In this document: piece after piece, positions 46,811-57,746 of the stretch
How the letters are laid out: each line of letters starts with the position of its first letter
Position numbering within the stretch: position 1 is the stretch's first letter
DNA from: Hsuehochloa calcarea
Taxonomy: Eukaryota; Streptophyta; Magnoliopsida; Poales; Poaceae
Direction of reading: 5' to 3'
Length of the DNA: 64,000 nucleotides
NCBI GenBank assembly: GCA_036346395.1
Contig: CM070601.1
Span: 13,947,763-14,011,762, forward strand
Position numbers and translations under genes: made by a program
Notes under the pieces: generated by a model
Database searches by the model: none
What the model saw: only the letters and a program-made list of their open reading frames with translations
What the model was told of the DNA's origin: nothing

Positions 46811-47899
46811 CTCGCGCTATCTTGCGCCTCGGATTAGCTAAAAGATCACCCTTATCCATCTTACGTCACGCTTGAGTTCATTGACCTCACCCGGCATCGT
46901 CGATCGTTCTGGACCTCAGCTCTCCAAGCCTAGTCCCGATCATCCTCGCCGTTGACCGTCGTTGACCACCAAGCAACCTGCACAACAATAGACAAGTAAA
47001 CCGAATTTAGAAACAAGTTCTTCACAACTTGACCCATGTTAGTCAAAACATGCATCATGCAACATATATGCCCTGAAACTCATGACTTTGACCTAACAAC
47101 CGAATATCGCCACCTCAAAGACCGACAATCAAAGTGAAAACCGGTCAGACCGCCCCGTATAGGCGATCGACCGCCGACTCTGCGGCCCGACCGCCACCTA
47201 TGGGCCGGTCTGACCGCCAGCTGGGACTTAGCCGTTTTTCCTCTCTGGAAAACCAAAATCTACTGGAATTTTTAAACCAATAGAACTTTTGACTGGAGAC
47301 TCCAAAAATTATGAGATCAAGTGCAATAGAATCCCCTTTCTTGCCTACACACTCTATTTTTGGCCCAGCACAATTCTCACTTTCTGTAACTGGCCGGTCC
47401 GAATGCCACCAAGGCCGGTCAGACCGGCCATGAATCGGTCAAACCGGCCACCCTGGCCGGTCAGACCGATTCTGGCCTGACAGCATTGAACTTTATCGAA
47501 AACACGTGAAACGATAAACCATAAACGCCATTGCTAATTATCACATCATCCTAAAATCTGGAGCATATCCCCATGATATCCACATAAGGTTTCTTGATTC
47601 ACGTGAAGGTTTTCTTGTTCGTTCAAAAGCAATCTGCAGCACAGGTCTAAGAGATTACTTTTGTTTATTTAATCACTAAAGCAATGTCTAGATAGTTCAC
47701 GTGAAATATTCCTGACCCAGTAGCATTGATTCATGTGAAGTAATAGCATCCAATTTTTTGGCCATCTTTTTGTTAAGTCCACACGAGAAATACTACGAGA
47801 ATTCAAAATCTTTGATTTGCGTACACAGATCGGGTACCAAAGAGGTCGTGAATTTTTGCTAGGATTACACAGATCAGTAACCAGCAAATTTTAGATTTT

Positions 47900-50800
47900 A
47901 TTCCTCAGGGCGACTTTGAAGTATGATCTTCCACTCCTGAGTCGAGACACAAGATTTTCGTTATGGCAAGTCAAGATGAGGGTTGTGTTGGCACAGATGG
48001 ATTTGGATGATGCATTGGAAGGTTTTGAGAAACAACCTATCGAATGTACCGCAGATGAGAAGCGCAAAGACCGTAAGGCTTTCTCAGATTCACCTTCATC
48101 TATCAAATGATATTTTGCAAGATGTTTTGAAGTAGAAGACATCTGCTGCATTATGGCTAAAGCTGTAACAAATTTGCATGACAAAGGATCTCACTAGTAA
48201 GATGCATCTTAAGCAGAAATTATACTCCCACAAATTGCAAGAAGGAGGATCCGTACTTGATCATCTTTTGTTGTTTAAGGACATCGTTACCGACCTAGAG
48301 TCGATGGAGGTAAAATACGATAATGAGGATTTGAGTCTTATTCTTTTGTGTTCACTGCCTAGTTCTTTTTCAAATTTCAGAGATACCATATTATATAGTA
48401 GAGATACTCTCACTCTTAATGAAGTTTTTGAAGCTTTGCATGCAAATGAGAAGATAAAACAAATGGTACCTTCTGAAAATTCAAGCTCGCAAGGAGAAGG
48501 CTTGTTTATTCGTGGCAAGTAAAAGAAGGACTCAAACAATGGATCTCGAGGCAAAAGTTCGAACGGCTACAAGAACCGGTCGAAATCAAGAGGTAAGTAC
48601 AAGTCGTGCAAATATTGCAAGAAAAATAGGTACGACACCTCTGAATGCTGGAAGCTATAGAATAAAGAAAAAAGAGCTGGCTACTATAAGCCAAAAGGTA
48701 AACCAGATGATGAAGGTAAAGTCTCTCTTGTTGCTGATGATAGTCTTAATGGAGAAATTCTTGTTGCCTTTGCTGGATGTGCTAAGACCAATGATGAATG
48801 GATTCTTGATTCTGCATGTACCTTTCATATATATCCTAATAGGGACTGGTTTACCACCTATGAACCTATTCAAGGTGGTACTGTGTGGATATGTGCTAAC
48901 TCATCTTATAAGGTTGCAGGACTTGGTTCAATTCAGAGCAAGATATTTGATGGTATTGTCAGAACTTTGACAGATGTGAGGTACATTCCAGATTTGAAAA
49001 TGAATCTCATCTTTTTTAGTACTCTTGATACTAAAGGGTACAAGTATTCTGGTGAAGGTGGAGTTTTAAAGGTATCAAAAAGCTCTCTTGTTGTGATGAA
49101 TGTTGATATTAAAACTGTCAATCTGTACCATATGCGAGGTACTACAATATCAGATAATGTTGCTATAATTTCAAGTTCATTATCTGATTCTGATGCTACT
49201 AATCTTTGACATATGCGCCTTGGGTATATGAGCGAACTTGGTTTGGCAGAATTGAGCAAGAGAGGACTTCTTGATGGACATAGCATTGGCAAGATGAAAT
49301 TTAGTGAGCATTGTGTGTTTGGCAAACACAAGAGGGTGAGATTTAAAACTTCAGTTAATACTATAGAAGGTATTTTGGATTATATGTATTCTGATTTATG
49401 GGTGCCATCTACCAAGACATCGCTAGAAGGTGCTAGCTATATGTTAACAATTATTGATGATTACTCTAGAAGAGTGTGGTCTTATTTTTTGAAGCATAAA
49501 TCAGAAGTACTTCAGCATTTAAAGAGTGGAAGAATATGATTGAAAGGCAAACTGAAAAGAAGGTAAAGAAACTTCAAACTGATAATAGGATGGAATTCTG
49601 TTCTAATGAATTTGAATCATATTGCAAGACTGAAGGCATTGTCAGGCACTACACCGTTCCTCATACTCCTCAACAAAACGATGTAGCTGAGCGTATGAAC
49701 AGGACCATCATTTCCAAGGCTCGTTGCATGTTGTCTAATGCAAGCTTGCATAAGCATTTTTGGGCTGAAGCCGTTTCGATCCACTGCTTGCTATCTTATT
49801 AATCGATCACCCTCTATTGCAAATGAAAAGAAGACTCCAATTGAGGTATGATCTGGTTCTCTAGCAAATTATTCAGAATTGAAAGTTTTTGGTTGTACTG
49901 CTTATGCTCATGTTGATAATGGAAAATTAGAGGCTAGAGCTATTAAGTGTTTCTTTCTTGGTTATAAATCCGGTGTTAAAGGATATAAGTTGTGGAATCC
50001 TGAAACACGTAAGGTTGTGATTAATGAAATATTATCTTTAATGAATTTGCTATGCTTCATGATAAACTGCCTACTATTGTTCTTGTTGAGAGTGAGCAGA
50101 ATTCAAGTGTTCAGGTGGATCATCTTATTGGTTCAGATAACACATCAAATAAGAAAAATATTGTTGTTCATGATGCACCTATTGTTGAGAATCCTCCTAT
50201 TTGTGTGCAGTCACCACAACGGTCCTTTACAGTTGACAGGCCTAGGAGGGAGATTAATCCACCCAAGAGGTTGATTGAAGAAGCTAATATTGTTGCTTAT
50301 GCTTTGAGTGTGGCAGAAGAAATTGAAGGTAATGCAGAACCTTCATCATACTCCGAGGCTGTTGATTCTCACTGATTATAATAAGTGGATAACTGTTATG
50401 TATGATGAGATGGAGTCACTTGAAAAGAATAACACTTGGGAACTAGTGAAATTGCCAAAGGAGAAGAAGCTTGTTCATTGCAAGTGGGTTTTCAAAAGAA
50501 AGGAAGATATTTCTTCTACTGAACCAGCAAGGTATAAAGCAAGGTTGGTTGCTAAAAGTTATAGTCAGATTCTAGGTATTGACTTTAATAATGTCTTTTC
50601 CCCAGTTGTGAAGTATAGTTCTATTCGCACTTTACTCAGTATTGTTGCTATGCATGATTATGAACTTGAGTAATTAGATGTTAAAACTACATTCTTACAT
50701 AGGGAGTTAGAAGAAGACATTTATATGGACCAACTGAGGGTTTTGTTATTCCTGGAAAAGAACACCTTGTTTGTAGATTAAAGAAATCTCTTTATGGTTT

Positions 50801-51882
50801 GAAGCAATCTCCTAGGCAATGGTACAAGAGATTTGACTCTTTTATGCTCTCTCATAGTTTTAAGCGATCTGATTATGATAGATGTGTTTATTTAAAGATT
50901 GTCAATGGTTCAGCTATTTATTTGCTTCTCTATGTTGATTGCTGCAAAAGATAAGTCGAAAATAGCAAAACTGAAAGCGCAATTGAGTAATGAATTTCAG
51001 ATGAAATACTTAGGTGTAGCAAAGAAAATTCTTGGTATTGAGATTATTAGAGAGAGAAAATTTGGCAAATTATACCTTAGTCAACAAGGTTATATTGAGA
51101 AGGTTCTTCGTCGTTTTAATATGCATAATGCAAAACCAGTGAGTATTCCATTAGCTTCGCATTTCATATTATCTTCAGCTTTATGTCCTGAGTCAGATTA
51201 TGATATTGAGTACATATCTAGAGTTCCATATTATAGTGCAGTTGGTTCTCTTATGTATGACATGGTTTGTTCTCGTCCTGATTTATCTCATGCACTGAGT
51301 GTTGTTAGTAGATACATGGTTAATCCTGGAAAAGAGCATTGGAAAACAGTTCAGTGGATTTTCAGATATTTGTGTGGCACTTCTAATGCTCGTTTGTAGT
51401 TTGGGAATTCTAGAGATGAACTTGTTGGTTATGCTGACTCTGATTATGCTGGCAATTTGGATAAGAGGAGATCTCTCACAGGTTATGTTTTCACTATTGG
51501 TGGTTGTGCTGTTAGCTGGAAGGCAAGTTTGCAAGCTATTGTTGCCTTATCTACCACTGAAGTAGAATACATGGCTATTTCTGAAGCTTGTAAAGAAGCT
51601 ATTTGGTTGAGAGGTTTATACACTGAGCTTTGTGGAGATAATTCTTGCACTATCATATTTTGTGATAATCAAAGTGTTATATGCCTTACAAAGGATCAGA
51701 TGTTCCATGAAAGAACAACGCACATTAATGTGAGATATCACTTTATTCGAGGTGTTATTGCTCAAGGTGATGTCAAGGTGTGCAAGATAAGTACTCATGA
51801 TAATCCAGCTGATATGATGACAAAGCCAGTTCTTGTTACTAAATTTGAGATTTGCTCAAGCTTATTTGGTATTACAGTTTAG
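47900..51882 (+). pseudogene. Copia gag-pol of the element in the UGT pseudogene, broken
   Basis: Gag is read in pieces: MKYDLPLLSRDTRFSLWQVK at 47916, then MTKDLTSKMHLKQKLYSHKL from 48178. A CCHC-like region (CKYCKKNRYDTSECW) is near 48608-48652, protease WILDSACTFHIYPNRDW near 48801-48851, GAG-pre-integrase HMRLGYMSELGLAELSKRGL near 49210, and integrase TIIDDYSRRVWSYF, LQTDNRMEFCSNEF, PHTPQQNDVAERMNR (49448-49720). RT has CKWVFKRKEDISSTEPARYK (50480-50540). The catalytic YVDD near 50930 is damaged: YVD then a frameshift into CCK. RNase H follows with GYADSDYAGNLDKRRSLTGY and ends at 51882. Many stops and shifts rule out function. Confidence 0.92.
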
Positions 51883-51992
51883 TCCTAGAGATTAATTGGC
51901 GCACGGTGATTTTTATCTTATTGTGGAGATACTTTTTGTGATTGATGATTCTTCATTATGCTACAAGAGGAAATTCGTGTCATGGTGGAGAT

Positions 51993-52263
51993 TGTTAATA
52001 TTGTGATCCGAATTGCTTAATATGGAAGAGTCCGGATTAGTTACCATATTAGCGGACACGTTTCCTACTTGGACTCTAAGTCCTTTACCCCTATATATAC
52101 CTCTTGTAATCCGCATTGGAAGAGAGATGACTCATTGTAATCCCATACGATTTGTAAACACTCCACATATAGTGATCATCGCCGGTTGGCTCTCGTGGTT
52201 TTTTCCTGCAAGGGTTTTCCACGTAAAAATTCGTGTCTCGCTTTTGTCCCTATTTTTCTAACA
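51993..52263 (+). repeat. 3' LTR of the Copia element in the UGT pseudogene
   Basis: 271 bp, TGTTAATATTGTG...TTTTTCTAACA, followed directly by UGT sequence. Confidence 0.93.
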
Positions 52264-52564
52264 GCCCCTAATGTGATGGCCGCTCTACGCAGAGCGGAGG
52301 CTAAACAAGGTGTTCATTGTGGAGGAGATGGCAGGCGGTGTGGAGATGACAGGGTACGACGAGGAGGTGGTGACATCAAGGGAGGTGGAGTTCAAGGTCG
52401 GGTGGGCGATGGAGTCTGAAGGCGGACGGGCACACAAGGAACAAGTGATGGTGGTAAAGGAGAAGGCCTCTGAGGCGCTAAAGGAAGGTGGCACCTCCTA
52501 CGCGGCTTTTGCTGAGTTTCTGATAGACTTGGAGTGTGCTTGGATGCATCGCTCTAGCGGGTGA
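52264..52564 (+). pseudogene. UDP-glycosyltransferase pseudogene, 3' part
   Basis: Continues the reading lost at 39763. The end of the PSPG box appears as PLM-stop-WPLYAER (TGA at 52275-52277 where relatives have Cys), then RLNKVFIVEEMAGGVEM, EVVTSREVEFKVGWAMESEG and EKASEALKEGGTSYAAFAEF, ending at TGA 52562-52564. It matches the last ~95 codons of UGT1. The two parts are 12.5 kb apart because of the nested insertion. Confidence 0.93.
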
Positions 52565-54055
52565 TACCGTGATATCGTAAGGGATTGTTTGAAAAAGCTA
52601 GAATAATTTATTCAATCTAAGGTAAAATAAAAATTCATGGAAAACAATTTCGGTTGTTCAACTGACACATTTGAAATGCTATTAAATTAAAGTTTTGTAG
52701 ACCAATCCCTTGAAAAATCATCAATCCTCACACAATTTTCTTTCGAGAACATCGTGGTCATGTGTTGCTTAGGAACGCACACTTCGGCTGCTTGCCTACT
52801 TGTGAGCTGCAACTGCATGCACAATATCCTTTCCTAGAAAGCTACCCGTGTCAAATGGCGCAGCTGTGGCTGTTGTACACGGGTGGGAATATTCTAATCG
52901 TACATATTTATTTTTAAAACATTAGGATTCGACGTGCCATAGCGTATAAGATAAATCTTCAAAAAACAAAAGATGCATATAACAAATATCAATAGTGCAT
53001 AATTAATAGAGTAATTTTAGATATAGTGACATCTTGGAGCAAAACATTTGTTTCTCATTTTAGGGACACAAAATATACACCTCACAACAGAATATAACTA
53101 ACATAATAATTTTAGATGTAGTGCCATGTTGGACCATCATATACACCTCTCATTTTAGGGGGGAAACAATATTTAAGTGAGAACTCGCAGGCAACACAAA
53201 CCAAACAATAATAGGATTCCATATCGGAACCATAATAGAAAAACCCAATGACCTAATTAGGAAGCAAATGTAGAGTGAACGGACAGAAGAACTAACTGAC
53301 TGTGAGAGGACATAACTATTAAAGGAGACTTCCCATCCGCTGACACATAAAACATGCATTTCCTTTTGAATATGCATCGTACTAGGCATGTATATATGAA
53401 AATCCTGAAAAGGAGTAGAAGTGTAAGGTGAAGTAAATGATTTTATGTGTCCAATTAAGTGCAAACAAACAGGAAAACTACAGAATTACGTATTTGGGTT
53501 GCGACATGTAACTAATTTTATATAGGCCAAGGGGCTTGGCCGGACACTCAGTAATATGATACTAAGCACATATACAGAATTATGTATATAGATTCCCCAT
53601 AGATGCTTGTGGAATGTCCGATCACGATCCGAGAGCATCCGGATGGCCTCTCCAATCCTATTTGCATATCGAATATTCCTATCAATACCATTAAGCCTCA
53701 TCCATAGGTCTCGATCTCTATTTGAAAGAAGCAATCAAAGCATACACAAATTTACCGTTTGGATTTAGGATGCACATTTGTATGATTAGTACTACCGTGC
53801 GTTCTCCTGACTACATTGTCCAAAGGATGCACATCTGTACCGTTTGGATTTAGGATTGACGACAACTACGCTGGGCGATCGACTACGCTGAACGATCAAC
53901 TACGTCGGACGATCGACGACGACCACTACATCGACGCGCTTCTTCGTTGGACTAGGCTACTCCAACCCTTCTTCCGTTGCATTGAGCGTCTGGTGGTAAC
54001 GATCTGCGATCTCTTGCTTGGCTGACATTCTGGTTTACGTGGTAGAATTTTTGAA
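52565..54055. other. Intergenic DNA, nothing firmly recognised
   Basis: AT-rich DNA. A phrase (CCGTTTGGATTTAGGATGCA / GGATGCACATCTGTACCG) is partly duplicated near 53756-53785 and 53822-53855. No protein homology was recognised. Confidence 0.5.
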
Positions 54056-54795
54056 TTGCTAGCTAGCATTGCCTATCTGTATCCCTTCAAACTAAGCATG
54101 GAGGGAGGATACCAAGATCACACTAATATGTGGTACTTGGACAATGGAGTAAGCAATCACGTGATGGGAGATCGCTCCATGTTCCATGAGCTTGACGAGA
54201 AGATTTCGGGGAAAGTCAAGTTTGACGATGGCTCCACGATGCAGATAAGAGGCAAAGGAATAATGCTGTTGCGATGCAAGAATGGTGATCAGAAGATGTT
54301 GCCTGAAATTTATTTTATACCGAGTTTGTGCGACAACATACTTAGTCTCGGGTAGTTGGCAAAAGATGGGTGTAGGGTGGCACTGCAGGATGAAGTTTTG
54401 CGTATCTATAACAAAAATAAAGATCTGTTGGTGAAGGTGAAAAAAATCCTCGAACCGGTTGTACAAAGCTTCCCTTAAAACTTGTAAACTGGTTTGCTGA
54501 AGGAAAGCCTGAATGAGCCAGTGTGAAACTGAGGTATTGAACCAGGTATGGAACAAACCAAACAAACTGAGTTCATTTTCCCTATTTTAGACGAAGAAAT
54601 GAGTTCATTTTTCCTATTTTAGATGAAGAACAAGAAGTATCTGCTTCTCTCGACGAATCAACATCCACTGGCGGGTCCCATGGACAGCCAGTCACGGGCT
54701 CACCCGAATATACTTTTGATCTTCCCAGCCAAGGAGCTGGTGGAACCCAGGGACACGTTGCGATGGGCGTCTTGAGGGAGGCGGAACACACGCGC
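54056..54795 (+). pseudogene. Copia protease/linker fragment
   Basis: From about 54127 the plus strand gives NMWYLDNGVSNHVMGDRSMF, VKFDDGSTMQIRGKGIMLL, MLPEIYFIPSLCDNILSLG (stop at 54353), then a damaged LAKDGCRVALQDEVL. This is a Copia aspartic-protease region in which the catalytic DSG/DTG has become DNG. From about 54566 ENEFIFPILDEEQEVSASL and GSPEYTFDLPSQG resemble the linker between integrase and RT, so about 1 kb of integrase has been deleted. No LTRs were found. A ~30 bp tandem duplication (TGAGTTCATTTT.CCTATTTT) lies near 54567-54630. Confidence 0.75.
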
Positions 54796-55139
54796 ACACA
54801 GTAGGCGCAGGAGGCGCAGGGGACAGCACACTCCACTTACATACAGCCAGCCCGGGAGGGCTCTCTGGCGCAGCGATAGGAGCGGCTCTAGAACTCATGC
54901 AGGGCGAGCCACAGGAAACCCGCATGTAGGCGTAGCCGGAGGGAGCAACCCGGGTGGTCCCCACATGCACGCGCACGTAGGAGGTGTGCATGCAGGTGTG
55001 AAAGCTGCTGGAGGAAGCGACTGGGGAAGTCAAAGTAGTGGGTCCCATTGGCTGGGCGCACACACTGCAGGGAGCAAGCCGGATGGTGCAACAGGTAGCA
55101 TCGGGGAGGACGTGCGTGTCATGACACATAAGAGCGCAA

Positions 55140-55450
55140 GGGTATCTCCAATAGTGTATTTATTGTGATCTCTTAGCTATATTACGTCAACAAAATCCTA
55201 CATGGAGGAGAGGGGGGGAGGAAAGAGAACACATGTCGTCTCGGTCGTGCACGCGAAATAAGACAAAATAACGCGAAACAAGACATGATACATTAATGTA
55301 CTCTAGTTGACATGTAGACATGTTTCAAAAGAAAATTATAACATATAAATTTTGAAGAGTGTGCTAGAGACTATAAATTGAAAATGTTATCTTAAAAGAT
55401 GATATAGCATATATTAGAGATAAAATTATCTTCGACTATTGGAGATACCC
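55140..55450 (+). mobile_element. Tourist/PIF-like MITE, copy B
   Basis: 311 bp with perfect 16 bp terminal inverted repeats GGGTATCTCCAATAGT (55140-55155) and ACTATTGGAGATACCC (55435-55450). Flanking triplets CAA and TAA fit a drifted TWA target duplication. It is homologous in reverse orientation to 35356-35617 and non-coding. Confidence 0.9.
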
Positions 55451-55474
55451 TAAGCAACCTTGGGTAGCCACCAG

Positions 55475-55761
55475 GTGTGGTTTTGAGCACCGTCATATCG
55501 GTATGGGTGCCTGTGGTGGCCCCTAAGAAGCTAATCAACTTCCTGCATGATGGACATGCGCGTGCAGAGTGGGGCATCCTCAGCAATGGAGGCCCCATGC
55601 AGGACTATGAAAATAGCAAAGCCGCTTTCAATAAGAACGAGAGCGCAAGTTCAAAAGGCTCCATATCAGAAAAGAAAAGAAAGCACAGGAAGCATCATTA
55701 CCAAAAGTCAAATAAGAAACCTAAGAGAGAAGATTGGCGTGATCACGATAAAGAAACATGA
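55475..55761 (+). pseudogene. HD-ZIP IV (START-adjacent region) gene fragment joined to a Lys-rich tail
   Basis: The open stretch reads GVVLSTVISVWVPV, KKLINFLHDGHARAEWGILS and NGGPMQ (about 55475-55605). This matches the conserved region after the START domain of class IV homeodomain-leucine zipper factors (family form: VPVSPQ.LFDFLRDER.R.EWDILSNGGPMQE). It then departs from the family into a basic, serine-rich tail (SEKKRKHRKHHYQKSNKKPK) ending at TGA/TAA-type stops near 55761. No homeodomain, START domain or upstream exons are present, so this is an isolated fragment, probably moved here by a transposon. The MITE at 55140-55450 lies directly upstream. Confidence 0.68.
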
Positions 55762-56277
55762 TTAATGGCGTGATTTACGGAATTAATTTTCTTTAGGTAA
55801 TTATGTTAGTTCCTTATTAGATTTACTAGTTTTGGTAGGAATTCGAAGTCTATTCCATTTCCTTTTTCGTAAATGGAGTCTTGACTCTGATTTTCATGCC
55901 CAAGTATAAAGCAGTGTGTAGTGCCATGTAGCGTTTGAGGTGTGACAACAAATATATAAAAAAGACAAAAATAAGAAGAAGAAATAAACTGTGTTCGTAG
56001 CTCTTTGTTTCGCTGTGTTTTTTCTCCGGTAGGAAAGAAGGCGAGGCGCAGAATCACGTGGAGGTCTAGGGACCAGAAGGGCCAGAAGCTGCTTCGAGAG
56101 GAAAATAAAATCTTCTGCGCGGGGTGAGGGCCCCCGCATCTGACCCGTTCGGGAGGGGAGAGAAGGGTGTTGCTGTAATGCTGTGTTTTTAAACGGAGGC
56201 GCATCGAAGCACAGGGACCAGCAAGCATCACGTCGCGGGCTGCGGGCTGCCTCTTCCCAGCTAGAAGAAATCTAGCC

Positions 56278-57717
56278 ATGAAGAAGACTGTGGTACTGTA
56301 CCCCGGCCTCGCCGTCAGCCACTTCATCCCCATGATTCAGCTCGCCGACCACCTCCTGGAGCACGGCTACGCCGTCGCCATCGCGCTCATCGACTACAAC
56401 TCCCCAGAAAATATCGCCTTCGCCGCTGCCGTCGACCGCGTCGTCTCCTCCAAGCCCTCCATATCCTTCCACAGGCTCCCACGTATCCAGCACCCTCCCA
56501 CCATCACCCACGACGAGCAGTTCCTCCTCGGGTACTTCGACCTCGTGAGCCGACACAACGAGCACCTCCACGACTTCCTCTGCTCCATGCCTCCAGGAAC
56601 CGTCCACTCCCTTATCATGGATGTGCTGTCAGCCGAAGCGCTCGACGTCGCCAAGAAGCTCAAGATCCCGGGTTATATCTTCCACCCGGCAAACGCAGGT
56701 GCCTTCGCCGTCCTCCTCCAGCTTCCTTGGATTCGTGCAGAGGGCCAACCGACCTTCAAGGAGATGGGAGACACCCCTCTCGAGCTCCCTGGCCTTCCAC
56801 CCATGCCGGCTTCACACCTCTTCGGCGAAGTACTCGAGGATCCGGAGAGTGAGGTATACAAGGCCATGATGAACCTGGAAAACAGGGTGTCCCAAACCAA
56901 GGGCTTCCTTGTGAACACGTTCGAGTCGTTGGAGGCACGAGCGGTTACTGTGCTCAGGGACCACTGCCGATTGCCTCAGGTATACTGCGTCGGTCCGTTG
57001 GTCGAGAAGGCCAGCGAGAGAAGAGAGGGAGCCGAGAGGCACGAGTGCCTCGCGTGGCTCGACGGGCAACCCAACCGCAGTGTCGTGTTCCTCTGCTTCG
57101 GGAGCATAGGCGTAGGCAACCACTCGGAGGCGCAGCTCAAGGAGATCGCCGTCGGCCTGGAGAAGTCCGGCCACCGGTTCCTGTGGGTGGTGCGAGCCCC
57201 ACTCAGTGACGACCCGGAGAAGCCGTTCGACCCCCGTGGCGGCCCGGACCTCGACGTGCTCCTGCCAGAGGGGTTCTTGCAACGAACCAACGGACGCGGC
57301 CTTGTCGTCAAACTGTGGGCTCCGCAAGTAGACGTGCTCAATCACAGGGCCACTGGCGCGTTCGTGACGCACTGCGGGTGGAACTCGGTGCTGGAGGGCG
57401 TCACGGCAGGCGTGCCAATGCTGTGCTGGCCGCTGTACGCGGAGCAGAAGATGAACAAGGTGTTCATGGTGGAGGAGATGAGGATCGCCGTGGATATGGT
57501 CGGGTGGCAACAAGGGTTGGTCAAGGCCAAAGAGGTGGAGGCCAAGGTAAGGCTGTTCATGGAGTCCGAGAAAGGCAGGGAGCTCCGAGAGCGAGTGTCG
57601 GTGCACAAGAAAGGCGCGGTCATGGCTTGGGCTGACGGCGGCTCGTCTCGCGCGGCGGTTGCTCAGTTCTTGTCGGACGTGGACAGCCTTAAAACTGGAC
57701 AGACGAGCATTATTTGA
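56278..57717 (+). CDS. UDP-glycosyltransferase (family 1, UGT88-like), intact
   Basis: A single exon of 479 codons from ATG 56278 to TGA 57715-57717, the usual length for plant family-1 UGTs. It starts MKKTVVLYPGLAVSHFIPM, with catalytic His15. The Asp partner is probably D115 in SLIMDVLSAEALDVAKK. The C-terminal half has VVFLCFGSIGVGNHSEAQLK and HRFLWVVRAP. The 44-residue PSPG box spans W347-Q390 (WAPQVDVLNHRATGAF, HCGWNSVLEGVTAGVP, MLCWPLYAEQ). The final Gln commonly goes with UDP-glucose use. The opening, PSPG and tail are closest to UGT88-type flavonoid or phenolic glycosyltransferases. The acceptor cannot be told from sequence. It is the only open member of the three-copy cluster, and the most diverged. 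No signal peptide is seen, in keeping with a cytosolic enzyme. Confidence 0.95.
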   Translation: MKKTVVLYPGLAVSHFIPMIQLADHLLEHGYAVAIALIDYNSPENIAFAAAVDRVVSSKPSISFHRLPRIQHPPTITHDEQFLLGYFDLVSRHNEHLHDFLCSMPPGTVHSLIMDVLSAEALDVAKKLKIPGYIFHPANAGAFAVLLQLPWIRAEGQPTFKEMGDTPLELPGLPPMPASHLFGEVLEDPESEVYKAMMNLENRVSQTKGFLVNTFESLEARAVTVLRDHCRLPQVYCVGPLVEKASERREGAERHECLAWLDGQPNRSVVFLCFGSIGVGNHSEAQLKEIAVGLEKSGHRFLWVVRAPLSDDPEKPFDPRGGPDLDVLLPEGFLQRTNGRGLVVKLWAPQVDVLNHRATGAFVTHCGWNSVLEGVTAGVPMLCWPLYAEQKMNKVFMVEEMRIAVDMVGWQQGLVKAKEVEAKVRLFMESEKGRELRERVSVHKKGAVMAWADGGSSRAAVAQFLSDVDSLKTGQTSII

Positions 57718-57746
57718 TGCAAGGGAGCACGTGGAGCAGGACTCGG

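Larger units (their letters stand above)
41388..46825 (-). mobile_element. Truncated Ty3/gypsy element with antisense ORF, inside the solo LTR
   Basis: Comparison with the LTR at 60.87 kb shows foreign DNA between GACCTAACTAGCTACC (ends near 41385) and TATCTTGCGCCTCGG (starts near 46824). The minus strand carries the RT end, RNase H and integrase of a gypsy pol. Beyond pol, on the opposite strand, lie an intron-containing coiled-coil ORF and several sets of tandem repeats. Gag, protease, most of RT and both clear LTRs are missing. The layout fits the Tat lineage, whose members often have an extra antisense ORF and repeats between pol and the 3' LTR. Confidence 0.7.
40368..47584 (-). repeat. 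Solo long LTR (SIRE-like family) on the minus strand, itself interrupted
   Basis: The LTR pieces are 46826-47584 and 40368-41387, about 1.8 kb together. On the minus strand it starts TGTGGATATCATGGGGATAT and ends ..TTTTCGGCCCAACA. The flanks TAAGG (47585-47589) and GAAGG (40363-40367) form a near-perfect 5 bp target duplication. The same LTR, in plus orientation, begins at 60868. It carries GGTCNGACCGG repeats (47140-47480, 40575-40655) and a TATA box (CTATAAATAGGAGAGGG on the minus strand, near 41245). No internal region remains, so the element was lost by LTR recombination. Confidence 0.85.
39764..52263 (+). mobile_element. Ty1/Copia retrotransposon inserted in the UGT PSPG box, with nested insertions
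   Basis: LTRs are 39764-40032 (269 bp) and 51993-52263 (271 bp). They share CCCTATATATACCTCTTGTAA and GATTTGTAAACACTCCACAT and end TTTTTCTAACA. The flanking 5 bp are GACTC and GCCCC, a drifted target duplication judged against the intact relatives. The primer-binding site TGGTATCAGAGC is at 40035. Its own internal sequence is 40033-40367 plus 47590-51992. The gap is a solo LTR that itself holds a gypsy fragment. Without insertions it would be about 5.3 kb. Confidence 0.93.
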
